64,000 nt of DNA from Roseiarcus sp963813555 (GTDB lineage Bacteria > Pseudomonadota > Alphaproteobacteria > Rhizobiales > Beijerinckiaceae). Every line of letters starts with the position of its first letter. Within the stretch, counting starts at the first letter, position 1. The stretch covers positions 401,350 to 465,349 of the forward strand of contig CAWEZX010000007.1 in NCBI GenBank assembly GCA_963813555.1, in the 5' to 3' direction. The translations under genes were made by a program, and so were the position numbers. Positions 26,471 through 35,558 of the stretch are shown piece by piece. The notes beneath the pieces were generated by a model. That model saw only the letters and a list, made by a program, of their open reading frames with translations. It was not told the DNA's origin and did no database searches.

Positions 26471-27043
26471 ATGGCGACCGATCTCATCCGCTACGACCTC
26501 CTGGTGCAGGACGCGCTGCGCTCCGTGGTGCGCAAGGTTCTCGCCGACACTGCGCGCAACGGCCTCGTTGGCGAGCACCATTTCAATATCGCGTTCAAGA
26601 CCCAGGCGCCGGGCGTGGTCACGCCGGCCGCGGTCAAGCAGCGCTTCCCCGACGAGATGTCGATCATCCTCCAGCACGAGTTCTGGGACCTCGTGGTCAC
26701 CCAGGACGCGTTCGAGGTCAGCCTCAACTTTTCTCGCAAGCCGGAGCGTCTGATCGTGCCGTTCGATTCGATCACCGGCTTCACCGATCCGTCGGTTCCG
26801 TTCGGATTCAAGCTCGAGCCTCGTGTGGCGGAGTTCGGAAAGCCGGGCCCCGGCGGCGGAGGAGAAGAAGGGGGCGACGCCGAGGCCCGCCCCGGCGAAG
26901 CCGGCGCCGGCCAAGCCGCCTGGCCAACCCGCCCCCACCCCGAAGTCGGCTCAACGGACGGAGAAGCCGGCAGAGCCAACCAGCGAAGCGAAGGTCGTGT
27001 CGATCGACGCGTTCCGCAAGAAATGAGCGAGGCTCGCCTTTGA
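26471..27043 (+). CDS. sspB: SspB, ClpXP adaptor for ssrA-tagged proteins, C-terminus out of frame
   Basis: The ATG at 26471 begins ATDLIRYDLLVQDALRSVVRKVL, the SspB alpha-type start. The tag-binding core is intact to about residue 120 (LIVPFDSITGFTDPSVPFGFKLEP). From the CCCC run at 26848-26851 the frame leaves the family sequence. Dropping one C gives KPGPAAEEKKG, an Ala/Pro linker and the ClpX-binding tail VVSIDAFRKK, ending at 27026. The gene lies 140 bp downstream of ssrA, the source of its ligand. As written, the product would bind tags but not ClpX. Confidence 0.88.
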   Translation: MATDLIRYDLLVQDALRSVVRKVLADTARNGLVGEHHFNIAFKTQAPGVVTPAAVKQRFPDEMSIILQHEFWDLVVTQDAFEVSLNFSRKPERLIVPFDSITGFTDPSVPFGFKLEPRVAEFGKPGPGGGGEEGGDAEARPGEAGAGQAAWPTRPHPEVGSTDGEAGRANQRSEGRVDRRVPQEMSEARL

Positions 27044-27228
27044 GCGAGATCGTCAACCTGCGCCGGGCGCGAAAGCTAAAGAAACGCGAGCGTCAGCAAG
27101 CGGAAGCGGCTCAGAACCGCGCCGTCTTCGGCCGGTCGAAGGCCGAGAAGCATCTCATCGAGAGGGAGCGCGCGCTCGCCGAGGCTAGCCTCGACGCCCG
27201 CCGGCTCGAGCGGCCCGATGGCGACTGA
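27040..27228 (+). CDS. DUF4169 family protein
   Basis: 62 residues from a TTG start (SEIVNLRRARKLKKRERQQA). The very basic, Arg/Lys/Glu-rich single-helix layout is that of DUF4169, a small family conserved beside sspB and an RHH gene in Hyphomicrobiales. It begins just after the restored sspB stop (27026) and overlaps the next gene by 11 bases. Function unknown. Confidence 0.75.
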   Translation: MSEIVNLRRARKLKKRERQQAEAAQNRAVFGRSKAEKHLIERERALAEASLDARRLERPDGD

Positions 27229-27496
27229 CAACACGACCGCGCGCGTCATCAAGCGCTCGCTCGTCATCGCTGGACATCGAACGAGCATTTCCCTTGAGGA
27301 TGCGTTTTGGCGCCGCCTGCGCCGCATCGCGGCCGAGCGCGGGCTGTCCCTCAATCGGCTGGCGGCGATGGTCGACGCTTCGCGCGGCCCAACCAATCTG
27401 TCATCGGCCATCCGCGTGTTCGTGCTCGAGGCCGAAGGCGCTGGGTCGTCCCGCCAGAATGCGGCGGCCGACAGCGCCGTTCGGGTCGATCAGTAG
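27218..27496 (+). CDS. Ribbon-helix-helix domain protein
   Basis: 92 residues. VIKRSLVIAGHRTSISLEDAFW, LRRIAAERGLSLNRLAAMVDASR and NLSSAIRVFVLE are the three blocks of the RHH_4 type (arc-like) domain of alphaproteobacteria, a DNA-binding dimer. Its target is unknown. It overlaps the DUF4169 gene and forms a conserved three-gene set with sspB. The 3' end faces the AsmA-like gene. Confidence 0.8.
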   Translation: MATDNTTARVIKRSLVIAGHRTSISLEDAFWRRLRRIAAERGLSLNRLAAMVDASRGPTNLSSAIRVFVLEAEGAGSSRQNAAADSAVRVDQ

Positions 27497-30400
27497 AGCC
27501 CGCCTGGCGCTGGGTCGACTTGGGTCGGGCGAGTCCTGGGCCGAGGCGGAGGCGTCGGCGCCGCAGGCTGCGCCGCGTTGTCGCCGAACTCGGTCGCTCT
27601 TCGCCGCCGGAGCGGGCGCAAATGGCTCCTTTGCCGTCGGCTGCCCGCCTTCCGGCTTGTCGGGCTTCACCTGTTCGGCGCCGTCTGCTGCGCCTTTTTC
27701 AGTCTCGACCTTTTCGGCCTCGGCTTTGCCCATGGCCGCCTCCGCAGCCTTTTTCACCGCCTCGGCTTCCGCCGCCTTCCTCGCTTCTTCCAGGGAGCGC
27801 AAGCGTTCCGCTTGCCCTTTCAGCCGCGCTTGCTCGACCTGCCAGTCCTCGATTTCCTGCCGCCTTCGATCCATGAACCGCTCGCCCTTCAGACGCCGGT
27901 TGAAGAAGGCGCGCTCGCGAATGTCAGCTTCCAAGGTTGAGATGCGATCGGTCTCGCGCGCGATCGCCTGGGCGGCGAGCGCGGCGGAAAGGGTGCTGAC
28001 GTCGATCTGCCGCTTCGGCGCCTCCAACGCGTTGCCGACGGTAACCGCCGCGCTCGGCGGCGGCCCCGACCAGAACTTCAAATCGCTGGTTGACGACGTG
28101 AAGGTGAGGCGCGTCTCGCCCGCGAGGGTGCGCAGATCGAGATCGGCGCTCAGCGCTCCATCACCGCGCGGTCCAGGGATCTCGATCGGACCAATCTTCG
28201 CGACACCCGCGCTGAGCGAGAGCGGCGCCGACCCGTCAGGAATCGCCAGCGGCGCCCGATTGAGCTCGTTGCCGAAGGTGAAGGCGATATTGGTCTCATC
28301 CAACAGCGCGTCGGGAGCCTGCGCTTTGGCGACCACGCGATCGAGAGCGGCGGGATCGCTCCGCGCAAGCGCTGCGCCAGTGAACGTCACCGCGCCCGAG
28401 CCGGCGAGTCCGTTGATCACCGCAGCGGGGCTTCGTCCCGTCGAAGCAAAATCGAGCGCGGCGCCGACGCGGCCCGAGAATCCCGGCCGGTCGAGAGCGA
28501 TGGAGTTGAGGGCCAGCGCCCCTGTCAGCGTTACATTGTCCGCATCGCGGCGCAGCGTCGCATGACCGGAAGCGCCGCCTCCCGCAATCCGCATCGCGAA
28601 ATCGTCAAGGTCGAGCCGGCCTTTATCAAAGCGTAGGGTGGTTGCGAATTCGCGCGCCGTCAGGGCGTCGGTCAGGTCGAGAGCTCCGACCCTGAGCTTT
28701 ATGGCGGCGGATGGCGGGCGTAGCGGCGCGGGTGCGAACCTCACATCCGACCAGTGCGCTCCCGCCCGGCCCGGCTGGGGCGGTCCGAGCGCGAGCGCCA
28801 AAAGGCCACCAAGCGGCATGCGCTCAACCGCCAACTGGCCCTCGATTTCCGCCGGAGCGGGAGGCCGCCCCGTGGCGGCGCCAAAGCCGACCGCCTCCTC
28901 GGCGCGAGAGACGTCGGCGTTCGCCTGGGGCGCCGCCTCGAGCGTGTTGACAGGCTGATAAGTGAGGTCGCCGCTCGCCTTGACCCCGGCAATCGCCGTC
29001 GTCAGCCGCGAGAACGCCCATCGATCTCCGCGCAAGGTCACGTCGAATCCGATTTCGGCAGGCCCGAGCGCGCCGCCATCTGCGGGGGCAAAACCAAGCG
29101 CGACCGCAAGCGGGGCAAGGTTTGACGACTTGACCTTGGCGGCCCCGAACAGTTTTGCGTCGTCACCCCCGGCCGCGGGCAGAAAGCGGCCGCGCCACGC
29201 CAACTCCGATCCGGCAAGCTGCGAGGTCGCGTTAACATCGTAGCCCTTCTCCCACCCTCCGGTTGCCTTGAGCGAGATGTGCGCGCGTCCACTTCCGCTC
29301 GTCGTCGCGCGCACGCCAAGCTGACGCAACAGCGCGCCCGAGTTTGGCGAATCGAGGCTCACATTCAGAGCGCGAGCGCCGTCGTTCGATCGAGGGTCTA
29401 GCGTAATCGAGAACCGCGTTTCACTCGCCGATCCATTGGCCCTGAGCGAATCGATGGCGGGAACGCCGCCAGCGTCTGTCGCCCCGCCATGAGCGCCAAA
29501 GGTTAGCGCCGCAGGCGAAAGCTCGCCTGCCCGGTCGACCAGCATCCGGCTCCAATCACCCGGCGCCAGGCGCGAAACCAGAACCGCAAAATCGTGCAGC
29601 CGGTCGGCTCGCAAGTGGCCTGTCACCGCGGTCGAGTTGGGGCCGATGGCGCCCTCGATGTCGAGAGAGGCGCCATCCAGGCCGGCCACGCTAAGGCGCT
29701 TGAGGGTGACGTTCGGCCCGCTCTTGGCCAGGTTCACCGCCAACGAGCCGCTGTCGATCTGCGTTTCGCCGACGCGGGCGATATGCAGCGAGCCCGCCCT
29801 CAGCGAAAGCGAGAGGTCGAGATCGCCGACCGTCTTCGCGGCGGCGAGACTCGGCAGCGCATCGACGTCGAGCGAATCGCTTGCGAAATCCACGTCGACG
29901 CGGCCTGGTTGGCCGCCAACCGGGCCTGTGAAAGCGACGGCGCCGGTCAGCGTTGTGCGATCCAGCGTCAGCTTGAGATTGCGTCCGGAGAAGCCGGCCG
30001 CCGCGGCTTCAACCGCGCCCGACAACGATGCGCTGCGATAGGGGAGCGTCTCGGCAAAGGCCGCGACTTTGGCCGCGGCCGGCGGCGCGCCGAGACTCGC
30101 CCAATCGCGCAGGAGCGGGAAGTCGGCGCTGCTGAAAGCAACGTCGCCGCGGAACTTCGCCTCTGCGCCGGTTTCCAGGTCACCGTCCGCGCTCAAACGA
30201 CTTTGGCCAGGGAGGCCGAGGTTCAAACTGACATGCAGCGGCGCGCCGGGCGCAGCCTTCAGCGTCGCGTTTGCGTCGGGCAGCGTCTGCGCGCCAAGAA
30301 TGATTGGTTGGGCCGAGACCTTGGCGTCAATCTCCATTGGGCTCTCATGACCCTGAAGCGCCGCCGACACGATGCGGGTGATCAGCGTCGCCGCGCGCGC

Positions 30401-31372
30401 GGGCGCGACCCCGTCCTCACCTTTGCGGCGCAGGAGCGAGTCGAAATTGGCTTGTTTGGCCTTGAGCGCGATGCTGACTCGGGCGGGCGAGCCGAAGACG
30501 AGTTTGGCGTCCCCATCCGCCCTGATCGCCCGTTCTTCCGGTCCGAGATGAAATTCCGCGCTGCGTAGGGCGGCCTGATTGAGATCGACGACAATCGGTC
30601 CAACGACCCGCCACGGGGTCAGCGCATCCTCGCCGGGCGCCGTTCCAGTCAATGTGACGGCGCCAGCGAGCCGAAGGCCGCCAATCCCGGCGGCCGGGTC
30701 ACCTTCGAGCGCGCCGTCGAATTCGACGGCTGGCCAGCGCGGCCCGGCGTCTACCGCGAGGCGAAGCGGCGTCCCCTCTGGACCCGACTTTTCCGAAGCG
30801 AGCCGGAAGACAACGGGAGCATTGCCCGGGCCGGAAAACTGGCCGCTGAGACGAGCGGGACCGTCGAGAGACGGGGCAGCCGCGTCGATCTCGACGCCGG
30901 AAATCTTAGTTCCGTTGGCGTCGCCGACGATCTCCACTCGCCCGTCGCGCACGATCAGGCGGTCAAACCCGGTCGAGTGGAGCCCCGCCATCCGCAGGGG
31001 CGGGAGTTGAAGCGCGCCGTTGGGGCCACGCGTGATGGTCAGAACGGGTTTCTCGAGGCGAATGTCGGAGAACCGGATCTGCCCGCTCGGAAGCTTGACG
31101 AGCTCCAGCTCCAGCCGCGCCGAGGCGAACGACAGCTTGGCGCCGTCCGCGCCTGGCGCGCGCACCAAGCCTTCGCCCAACGCGAGATAAGGTGTCGGCA
31201 GGAGGCGGAGCTCGACCGGCCCCGTGAGAGAGACGTCCGCCCCGGTAATCGCTCGAAGCCTCGCCTCAATCTCAGCGCGCTGCGTAGACCAGTCGATGAG
31301 ATACGGCGCGATGAGCGCAACCGACATCACGGCGACAAGCGCGACCGCGACGATGGTCAGAACATAGCGCAC
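27401..31372 (-). CDS. AsmA family protein (large, inner-membrane anchored)
   Basis: As read, 1323 residues from a GTG. The N-terminus has one membrane helix (RYVLTIVAVALVAVMSVALIAPYLIDW) followed by the AsmA opening RAEIEARLRAITGADVSLTGPVELRLLPTP, given here in parts over residues 30-62. The long beta-strand-rich body and C-terminal AsmA_2-type region (about 900-1150) fit bridge-like lipid-transport proteins of the envelope. Near 27595 removing one base gives a Pro/Arg tail GDNAAQPAAPTPPP...PGGLY and a stop at 27490, in place of a tail that runs 96 bp over the convergent gene. I think the true end is 27490. Confidence 0.82.
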   Translation of the reverse strand: MRYVLTIVAVALVAVMSVALIAPYLIDWSTQRAEIEARLRAITGADVSLTGPVELRLLPTPYLALGEGLVRAPGADGAKLSFASARLELELVKLPSGQIRFSDIRLEKPVLTITRGPNGALQLPPLRMAGLHSTGFDRLIVRDGRVEIVGDANGTKISGVEIDAAAPSLDGPARLSGQFSGPGNAPVVFRLASEKSGPEGTPLRLAVDAGPRWPAVEFDGALEGDPAAGIGGLRLAGAVTLTGTAPGEDALTPWRVVGPIVVDLNQAALRSAEFHLGPEERAIRADGDAKLVFGSPARVSIALKAKQANFDSLLRRKGEDGVAPARAATLITRIVSAALQGHESPMEIDAKVSAQPIILGAQTLPDANATLKAAPGAPLHVSLNLGLPGQSRLSADGDLETGAEAKFRGDVAFSSADFPLLRDWASLGAPPAAAKVAAFAETLPYRSASLSGAVEAAAAGFSGRNLKLTLDRTTLTGAVAFTGPVGGQPGRVDVDFASDSLDVDALPSLAAAKTVGDLDLSLSLRAGSLHIARVGETQIDSGSLAVNLAKSGPNVTLKRLSVAGLDGASLDIEGAIGPNSTAVTGHLRADRLHDFAVLVSRLAPGDWSRMLVDRAGELSPAALTFGAHGGATDAGGVPAIDSLRANGSASETRFSITLDPRSNDGARALNVSLDSPNSGALLRQLGVRATTSGSGRAHISLKATGGWEKGYDVNATSQLAGSELAWRGRFLPAAGGDDAKLFGAAKVKSSNLAPLAVALGFAPADGGALGPAEIGFDVTLRGDRWAFSRLTTAIAGVKASGDLTYQPVNTLEAAPQANADVSRAEEAVGFGAATGRPPAPAEIEGQLAVERMPLGGLLALALGPPQPGRAGAHWSDVRFAPAPLRPPSAAIKLRVGALDLTDALTAREFATTLRFDKGRLDLDDFAMRIAGGGASGHATLRRDADNVTLTGALALNSIALDRPGFSGRVGAALDFASTGRSPAAVINGLAGSGAVTFTGAALARSDPAALDRVVAKAQAPDALLDETNIAFTFGNELNRAPLAIPDGSAPLSLSAGVAKIGPIEIPGPRGDGALSADLDLRTLAGETRLTFTSSTSDLKFWSGPPPSAAVTVGNALEAPKRQIDVSTLSAALAAQAIARETDRISTLEADIRERAFFNRRLKGERFMDRRRQEIEDWQVEQARLKGQAERLRSLEEARKAAEAEAVKKAAEAAMGKAEAEKVETEKGAADGAEQVKPDKPEGGQPTAKEPFAPAPAAKSDRVRRQRGAACGADASASAQDSPDPSRPSARRALLIDPNGAVGRRILAGRPSAFGLEHEHADGR

Positions 31373-31676
31373 GGGGAAACGACTTCCACACCGCCTCGAG
31401 GAACTGTCGCAAGAGCAATTCGGCGACCATCGCGGTTCAAAATGCCGCGAAAGTATGACCGTGACAACAAAAGCAGCCTCTCATGGTCGATCCGTCAGTC
31501 TCCTCCGCGCCGGATGACCGGTTGACTTATGTCTTTTGGCGCCTGCATCGTGGCGCGGATGGTCGAAGGCAACGTCGAATAGTTGACGGCGCCGGGCTAA
31601 GGCTCGACATTGGGCGGCGAGGCGCAAGACCGCGCCCAAGCCCGCTTCGGGCGCACTGCCATACGGGAGGCGACCC
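31373..31676. other. Divergent intergenic region, AsmA and acyl-CoA dehydrogenase genes
   Basis: About 300 bases holding the promoters of two divergent units. I see no RNA gene, repeat or clear operator. GGGAGGCGACCC before 31677 supplies the ribosome site of the acyl-CoA dehydrogenase. Confidence 0.4.
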
Positions 31677-32867
31677 ATGGACCTTCGATTGACCGAGGAC
31701 GAGCTGGCGTTTCGCACCGAGGTTCGCGCCTTCGTGCGCGACAATCTGCCGGTTTCGATCCGCGATAAGACAGTGGCTGGTCGGCGCCTCTCCAAGGACG
31801 ACTATGTGCGCTGGACGCGGATCCTCGCCGCCAAAGGCTGGGGCGCCCCGCATTGGCCGTCCGCATGGGGCGGCACGGGCTGGAGCCCGATCCAGCTATC
31901 GATCTTTCTCGACGAGACGCAGCGCGGCAACGCGCCTGAGCTGGTCGCGTTCGGCGTCAGCATGGTCGGCCCGGTGATCTATACCTTTGGCTCCACGGCA
32001 CAGAAGCAGCGGTTCCTGCCGCGCATCGTCGATTTGCGCGACTGGTGGTGCCAGGGCTTCTCGGAGCCCGGCGCGGGATCGGACCTTGCAAGCTTGAGGA
32101 CGAGCGCTCGGAGCGACGCTGACGGCTGGGTGATCTCGGGTCAGAAGACCTGGACCACCATGGCCCAATACGCCGACTGGATTTTTGTCCTCGCCCGCAC
32201 CAACGCGCAGGCGAAAAAGCAGGAGGGCATTTCGTTCTTCCTCGTTGACATGAAGACCCCGGGAATCACGGTGAAGCCGATCCAGACGATTGACGGCGGA
32301 CATGAGGTCAATGAGGTCTTTCTCGATGACGTGCGCATCCCGGCCGACGCAATCGTCGGCGAAGAGAACAAGGGGTGGGACTATGCCAAGTTCCTGCTCG
32401 CCAACGAGCGCAATGGCATCGCCCGCGTCGGCGTCTCGAAAGCGCGTCTCGACAGGGTGCGCCAGCTCGCCTCGATTCCGGTCTTCGGCTCCGGGCCGAA
32501 GATCGAGGATCCGTTCTTCCGCGCCAAACTGGCTGAGGTCGAAGTCGAGCTGAAGGCGCTCGAAATGACGCAGATGCGCGTCATCTCCAATCGCGGCAAC
32601 GCTGGCAAGCCGGATCCGGCCTCTTCGGTGCTCAAGATCAAAGGCTCGGAGATCCAGCAGGCGACCACCGATCTTTTGATGGAGGTCGTCGGACCTTACG
32701 CGCTCCCCTATCAAGGCGCTGACGACATGAGCAACGAGCCTCCGGTCGGTCCGGATTGGGCTTCGCCGCTCGCGCCAATCTATTTCAACAACCGCAAGGT
32801 TTCGATCTACGGCGGATCGAACGAAATCCAGCGCAGCATCATCGCCAAGGCGATATTGGGGCTCTGA
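31677..32867 (+). CDS. Acyl-CoA dehydrogenase, PimC-like (first of a pair)
   Basis: 396 residues, full length. Family signatures: WWCQGFSEPGAGSDLASLRT (FAD/acyl-CoA site) and the C-terminal FNNRKVSIYGGSNEIQRSIIAK. The N-terminal ALTEDELAFRTEVRAFV-type helix and the VGEENKGWDYAKFLLANER block resemble the large subunit of pimeloyl-CoA dehydrogenase, which acts with a partner subunit on dicarboxylyl-CoA esters. The partner gene starts 5 bp after the stop. Substrate assignment is by similarity only. Confidence 0.88.
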   Translation: MDLRLTEDELAFRTEVRAFVRDNLPVSIRDKTVAGRRLSKDDYVRWTRILAAKGWGAPHWPSAWGGTGWSPIQLSIFLDETQRGNAPELVAFGVSMVGPVIYTFGSTAQKQRFLPRIVDLRDWWCQGFSEPGAGSDLASLRTSARSDADGWVISGQKTWTTMAQYADWIFVLARTNAQAKKQEGISFFLVDMKTPGITVKPIQTIDGGHEVNEVFLDDVRIPADAIVGEENKGWDYAKFLLANERNGIARVGVSKARLDRVRQLASIPVFGSGPKIEDPFFRAKLAEVEVELKALEMTQMRVISNRGNAGKPDPASSVLKIKGSEIQQATTDLLMEVVGPYALPYQGADDMSNEPPVGPDWASPLAPIYFNNRKVSIYGGSNEIQRSIIAKAILGL

Positions 32868-32872
32868 GACAA

Positions 32873-34021
32873 ATGGATTTCGAGCTCAGCGCCGAACAGG
32901 AACTGCTGCGCGATAATGTCGCGCGGTTGATGAAGGACCGTTACGGATTCGAGGCCCGCAAGGCCTATCAAGCGAGTCCCCAAGGGTGGAGCGAGGCCCT
33001 GTGGCGCGACTATGCCGAGATGGGCCTGCTCGGCGCGCCCTTTGCTGAGGCCGACGGCGGCTTCGGGGGCGGCGCGGTCGAGACGATGATCGTGATGGAG
33101 CAGTTCGGCAAGGCGCTGGCGCTCGAGCCCTACCTTCAGACCGTTGTCCTGTGTGGCGCGCTGCTGAAGCACGGCGCAAGCGATGAGCAGCGCGCCGAAC
33201 TGATCGGCGCGATCGCCTCGGGCGACCTCAGGTTGAGCTTCGCACATGTGGAAAAACAATCGGGCTTCGATCTCAACGATGTGGCTCTCACCGCAGTCAA
33301 GGACGGCGGGGGCGGATTCGTGCTGAACGGGGAAAAAACGCTCGTCGGCCAGGGCGACAGCGCCGATCGACTGATTGTCTCGGCCCGAGTGAAGGGCGCG
33401 CGCCGCGACCGCGACGGGATCGGCCTCTTCCTCGTCGACGCCAACGCTTCCGGCGTGACCCGGCGCGCCTATCCGACCCAGGACGGTCAGCGGGCCGCGG
33501 AGATCGCCTTGGCCGATGTCCGGGTCGCGCCGCACAACCTTCTGGGCTCACCGGACAACGCGCTGCCGATGATCGAGCGAGCGGTTGACGAGACGATCGC
33601 CGCTTTGTCCGCAGAAGCCGTCGGCGCCATGTCCGAAGCGCTGGCGATGACGGTCGACTATCTCAAGACGCGCAAGCAGTTCGGCGTCACCATCGGCTCG
33701 TTTCAGGCGCTGCAGCATCGCGCCGCCGACCTGACGGTGGCGCTCGAACAAGCGCGCAGCATGATGTGTTTGGCGGCGATGATGGCGGACGAAGAGGACG
33801 CGGTCGAGCGCGCCAAGACCATGTCGGCGGTGAAGGCGCAAATCGGCCGGTCGGCGAAGTTCATTGGCCAGCAGGCGGTGCAAATGCACGGCGGCATCGC
33901 GATGACCTACGAGTACAAGGTCGGACACTTGTTCAAGCGCCTGACGATGATCGATACCGCCTATGGCGACGCGGATATTCATGTGCGCCGGCTGGCCGAG
34001 CGCGGCAGCCTGTTCGCCTGA
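32873..34021 (+). CDS. Acyl-CoA dehydrogenase, PimD-like (second of a pair)
   Basis: 382 residues from the ATG at 32873, which begins DFELSAEQELLRDNVARLM and lies 5 bp after the preceding stop. It has the acyl-CoA dehydrogenase layout (FGVTIGSFQALQHRAADL, QMHGGIAMTYEY) and resembles the small subunit of pimeloyl-CoA dehydrogenase. The mid-domain motif is degenerate (LSFAHVEKQSGFD instead of a Thr/Glu-Pro-Gly-rich loop), as is common in these second subunits. Probably forms a heteromer with the product of the previous gene. Confidence 0.86.
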   Translation: MDFELSAEQELLRDNVARLMKDRYGFEARKAYQASPQGWSEALWRDYAEMGLLGAPFAEADGGFGGGAVETMIVMEQFGKALALEPYLQTVVLCGALLKHGASDEQRAELIGAIASGDLRLSFAHVEKQSGFDLNDVALTAVKDGGGGFVLNGEKTLVGQGDSADRLIVSARVKGARRDRDGIGLFLVDANASGVTRRAYPTQDGQRAAEIALADVRVAPHNLLGSPDNALPMIERAVDETIAALSAEAVGAMSEALAMTVDYLKTRKQFGVTIGSFQALQHRAADLTVALEQARSMMCLAAMMADEEDAVERAKTMSAVKAQIGRSAKFIGQQAVQMHGGIAMTYEYKVGHLFKRLTMIDTAYGDADIHVRRLAERGSLFA

Positions 34022-34023
34022 CC

Positions 34024-34668
34024 TTGTCGAGCGCGGCGCGCACGATCCTTGTCACCGGATTCGAGCCGTTCGGCGGCGAGACGGTCAACGCGTCGTGGGA
34101 AGCGGCGCAAAGGCTTGAGGGCTGGCGCCATGGCGGCTACGCGGCGGCCGCGCGCTTGCTGCCCTGCGCTTATGACGCTTCGGTGAAGGAACTCATCAGC
34201 GCGATCGAGACGCTTCGGCCGGATGCGCTTCTGATGACCGGTCAGGCTGCGCGCCGCGCCGTCGTCTGCGTCGAGCGGTTCGCGCGCAATCTTGACGACG
34301 CAGCCGCGCCGGACAATGACGGCGCCCTGCGAAGGGCGCTCAGGATCTCCCGCGGCGCGCCCGAACGGCTGGAGGCGGCGGCGGCGGTGACGGCCATAGT
34401 GGGAGCCATTAAGGAGGCAGGAATTCGGGCCCGGGTGTCGAGGAACGCCGGGGGATTTGTCTGCAACCACCTCTACTTTGGGGCCTTGCAGTATCTGGGC
34501 GGGGTGGACCACCCGATCCCCGCCGTCTTCGTGCATTTGCCGGTGACGCCCGAGCAAACGCCGTCGGGAGCGAGCGCAAAGCGCCTCACGCCGGCCAAAG
34601 CCGCGGACGCGCTTCGGGCGGCAGCGGCTGTGATGGTCGACCAGTCGGATTCGGGCGAGGGCGGATGA
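34024..34668 (+). CDS. pcp: Pyroglutamyl-peptidase I (peptidase C15)
   Basis: 214 residues from a TTG start, two bases after the previous stop; no ATG fits before the first strand TILVTGFEPFGG. The C15 catalytic set is visible: Glu in VCVERFARNLDD, Cys in NAGGFVCNHLYF and His in AVFVHLPVTPEQ. It removes N-terminal pyroglutamate from peptides. Its stop overlaps the start of the next gene (ATGA). Confidence 0.85.
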   Translation: MSSAARTILVTGFEPFGGETVNASWEAAQRLEGWRHGGYAAAARLLPCAYDASVKELISAIETLRPDALLMTGQAARRAVVCVERFARNLDDAAAPDNDGALRRALRISRGAPERLEAAAAVTAIVGAIKEAGIRARVSRNAGGFVCNHLYFGALQYLGGVDHPIPAVFVHLPVTPEQTPSGASAKRLTPAKAADALRAAAAVMVDQSDSGEGG

Positions 34669-35558
34669 GCGGCGCGCCGCTCACTCTCGGAGTCGACGCC
34701 GGCGCCACCCGCTGCAGGGCGCGGCTGCGCGACGCCGACGGACAAACGCTGGCGGAGGCGAGCGGCGCGGCGGCAAACATCCATGTCGATTTCGCCGCGG
34801 CGATCGCCGCCCTGCGGGCGGTAGTCGACGAGGTTCTGGAAAAGGCCGCGCTCGGTGACGCCAATCCGGCGGCAATTGCGATCGGCCTCGGGCTCGCCGG
34901 GTTCAAGGAAGGGAGCGACGAGGCGCGCGTGACGGCGGCCTTTCCTGGCCTTCGGCTCTTGCGCGCGGCGAACGACGCCACCACTGCCTGCATCGGCGCG
35001 CACGCGGGCGCGGATGGCGGGCTGGTGATCGCCGGCACAGGCTCGGCGGCGATCGCTCGCGTTCGAGGCAAAGAGACAATCATCGGCGGTCGCGGCTTCG
35101 CGCTCGGCGATGACGGATCGGGCTCGCACATCGGCCTCGATGCGCTCCGCGCCGCAATGCGCGCACATGACGGCCTTGCGCCGAGAAGCCCGCTTATCGA
35201 GACCGTTCTGGCCAGGTTCGACGGCGATCCGGTGGCGATGATGAATTGGGCGCGCGACGCGAAGCCAGGAGATTTCGGCGCCTTCGCGCCGCGCGTGTTT
35301 GAACACGCGGTGGGCCATGATTCGATCGCCCTTGGGATCGTGAGAGCCGCGGCGCGGGCCATCGGCGCCCTGACGCGCGGCGTGGTCGCGCGCGGCGCCG
35401 AGCGCGTAGCTTTGGTTGGGGGCGTGGGCGAAGCCTTGCGTCCCTATTTCGAGCCCGATATCGCCGCGAGGCTCTCGCCCCCGTTGCACGACCCGACCGA
35501 CGGGGCGATCCTGCTGGTTGGCGGCGTCATCGCGCCCCAAACGGAAGCCGCGCAATGA
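34665..35558 (+). CDS. BadF/BadG-type ATPase, probable N-acetylglucosamine/glucosamine kinase
   Basis: 297 residues of the ASKHA fold: phosphate 1 loop LGVDAGATRCRARL, adenosine/phosphate 2 region LVIAGTGSAAIA, and ALGDDGSGSHIGLDAL. The fold is that of eukaryotic-type N-acetylglucosamine kinase. It overlaps pcp upstream and nagA downstream by four bases each, so the role is most likely phosphorylation of a GlcNAc-type amino sugar from peptidoglycan or chitin for NagA. Confidence 0.82.
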   Translation: MSGAPLTLGVDAGATRCRARLRDADGQTLAEASGAAANIHVDFAAAIAALRAVVDEVLEKAALGDANPAAIAIGLGLAGFKEGSDEARVTAAFPGLRLLRAANDATTACIGAHAGADGGLVIAGTGSAAIARVRGKETIIGGRGFALGDDGSGSHIGLDALRAAMRAHDGLAPRSPLIETVLARFDGDPVAMMNWARDAKPGDFGAFAPRVFEHAVGHDSIALGIVRAAARAIGALTRGVVARGAERVALVGGVGEALRPYFEPDIAARLSPPLHDPTDGAILLVGGVIAPQTEAAQ

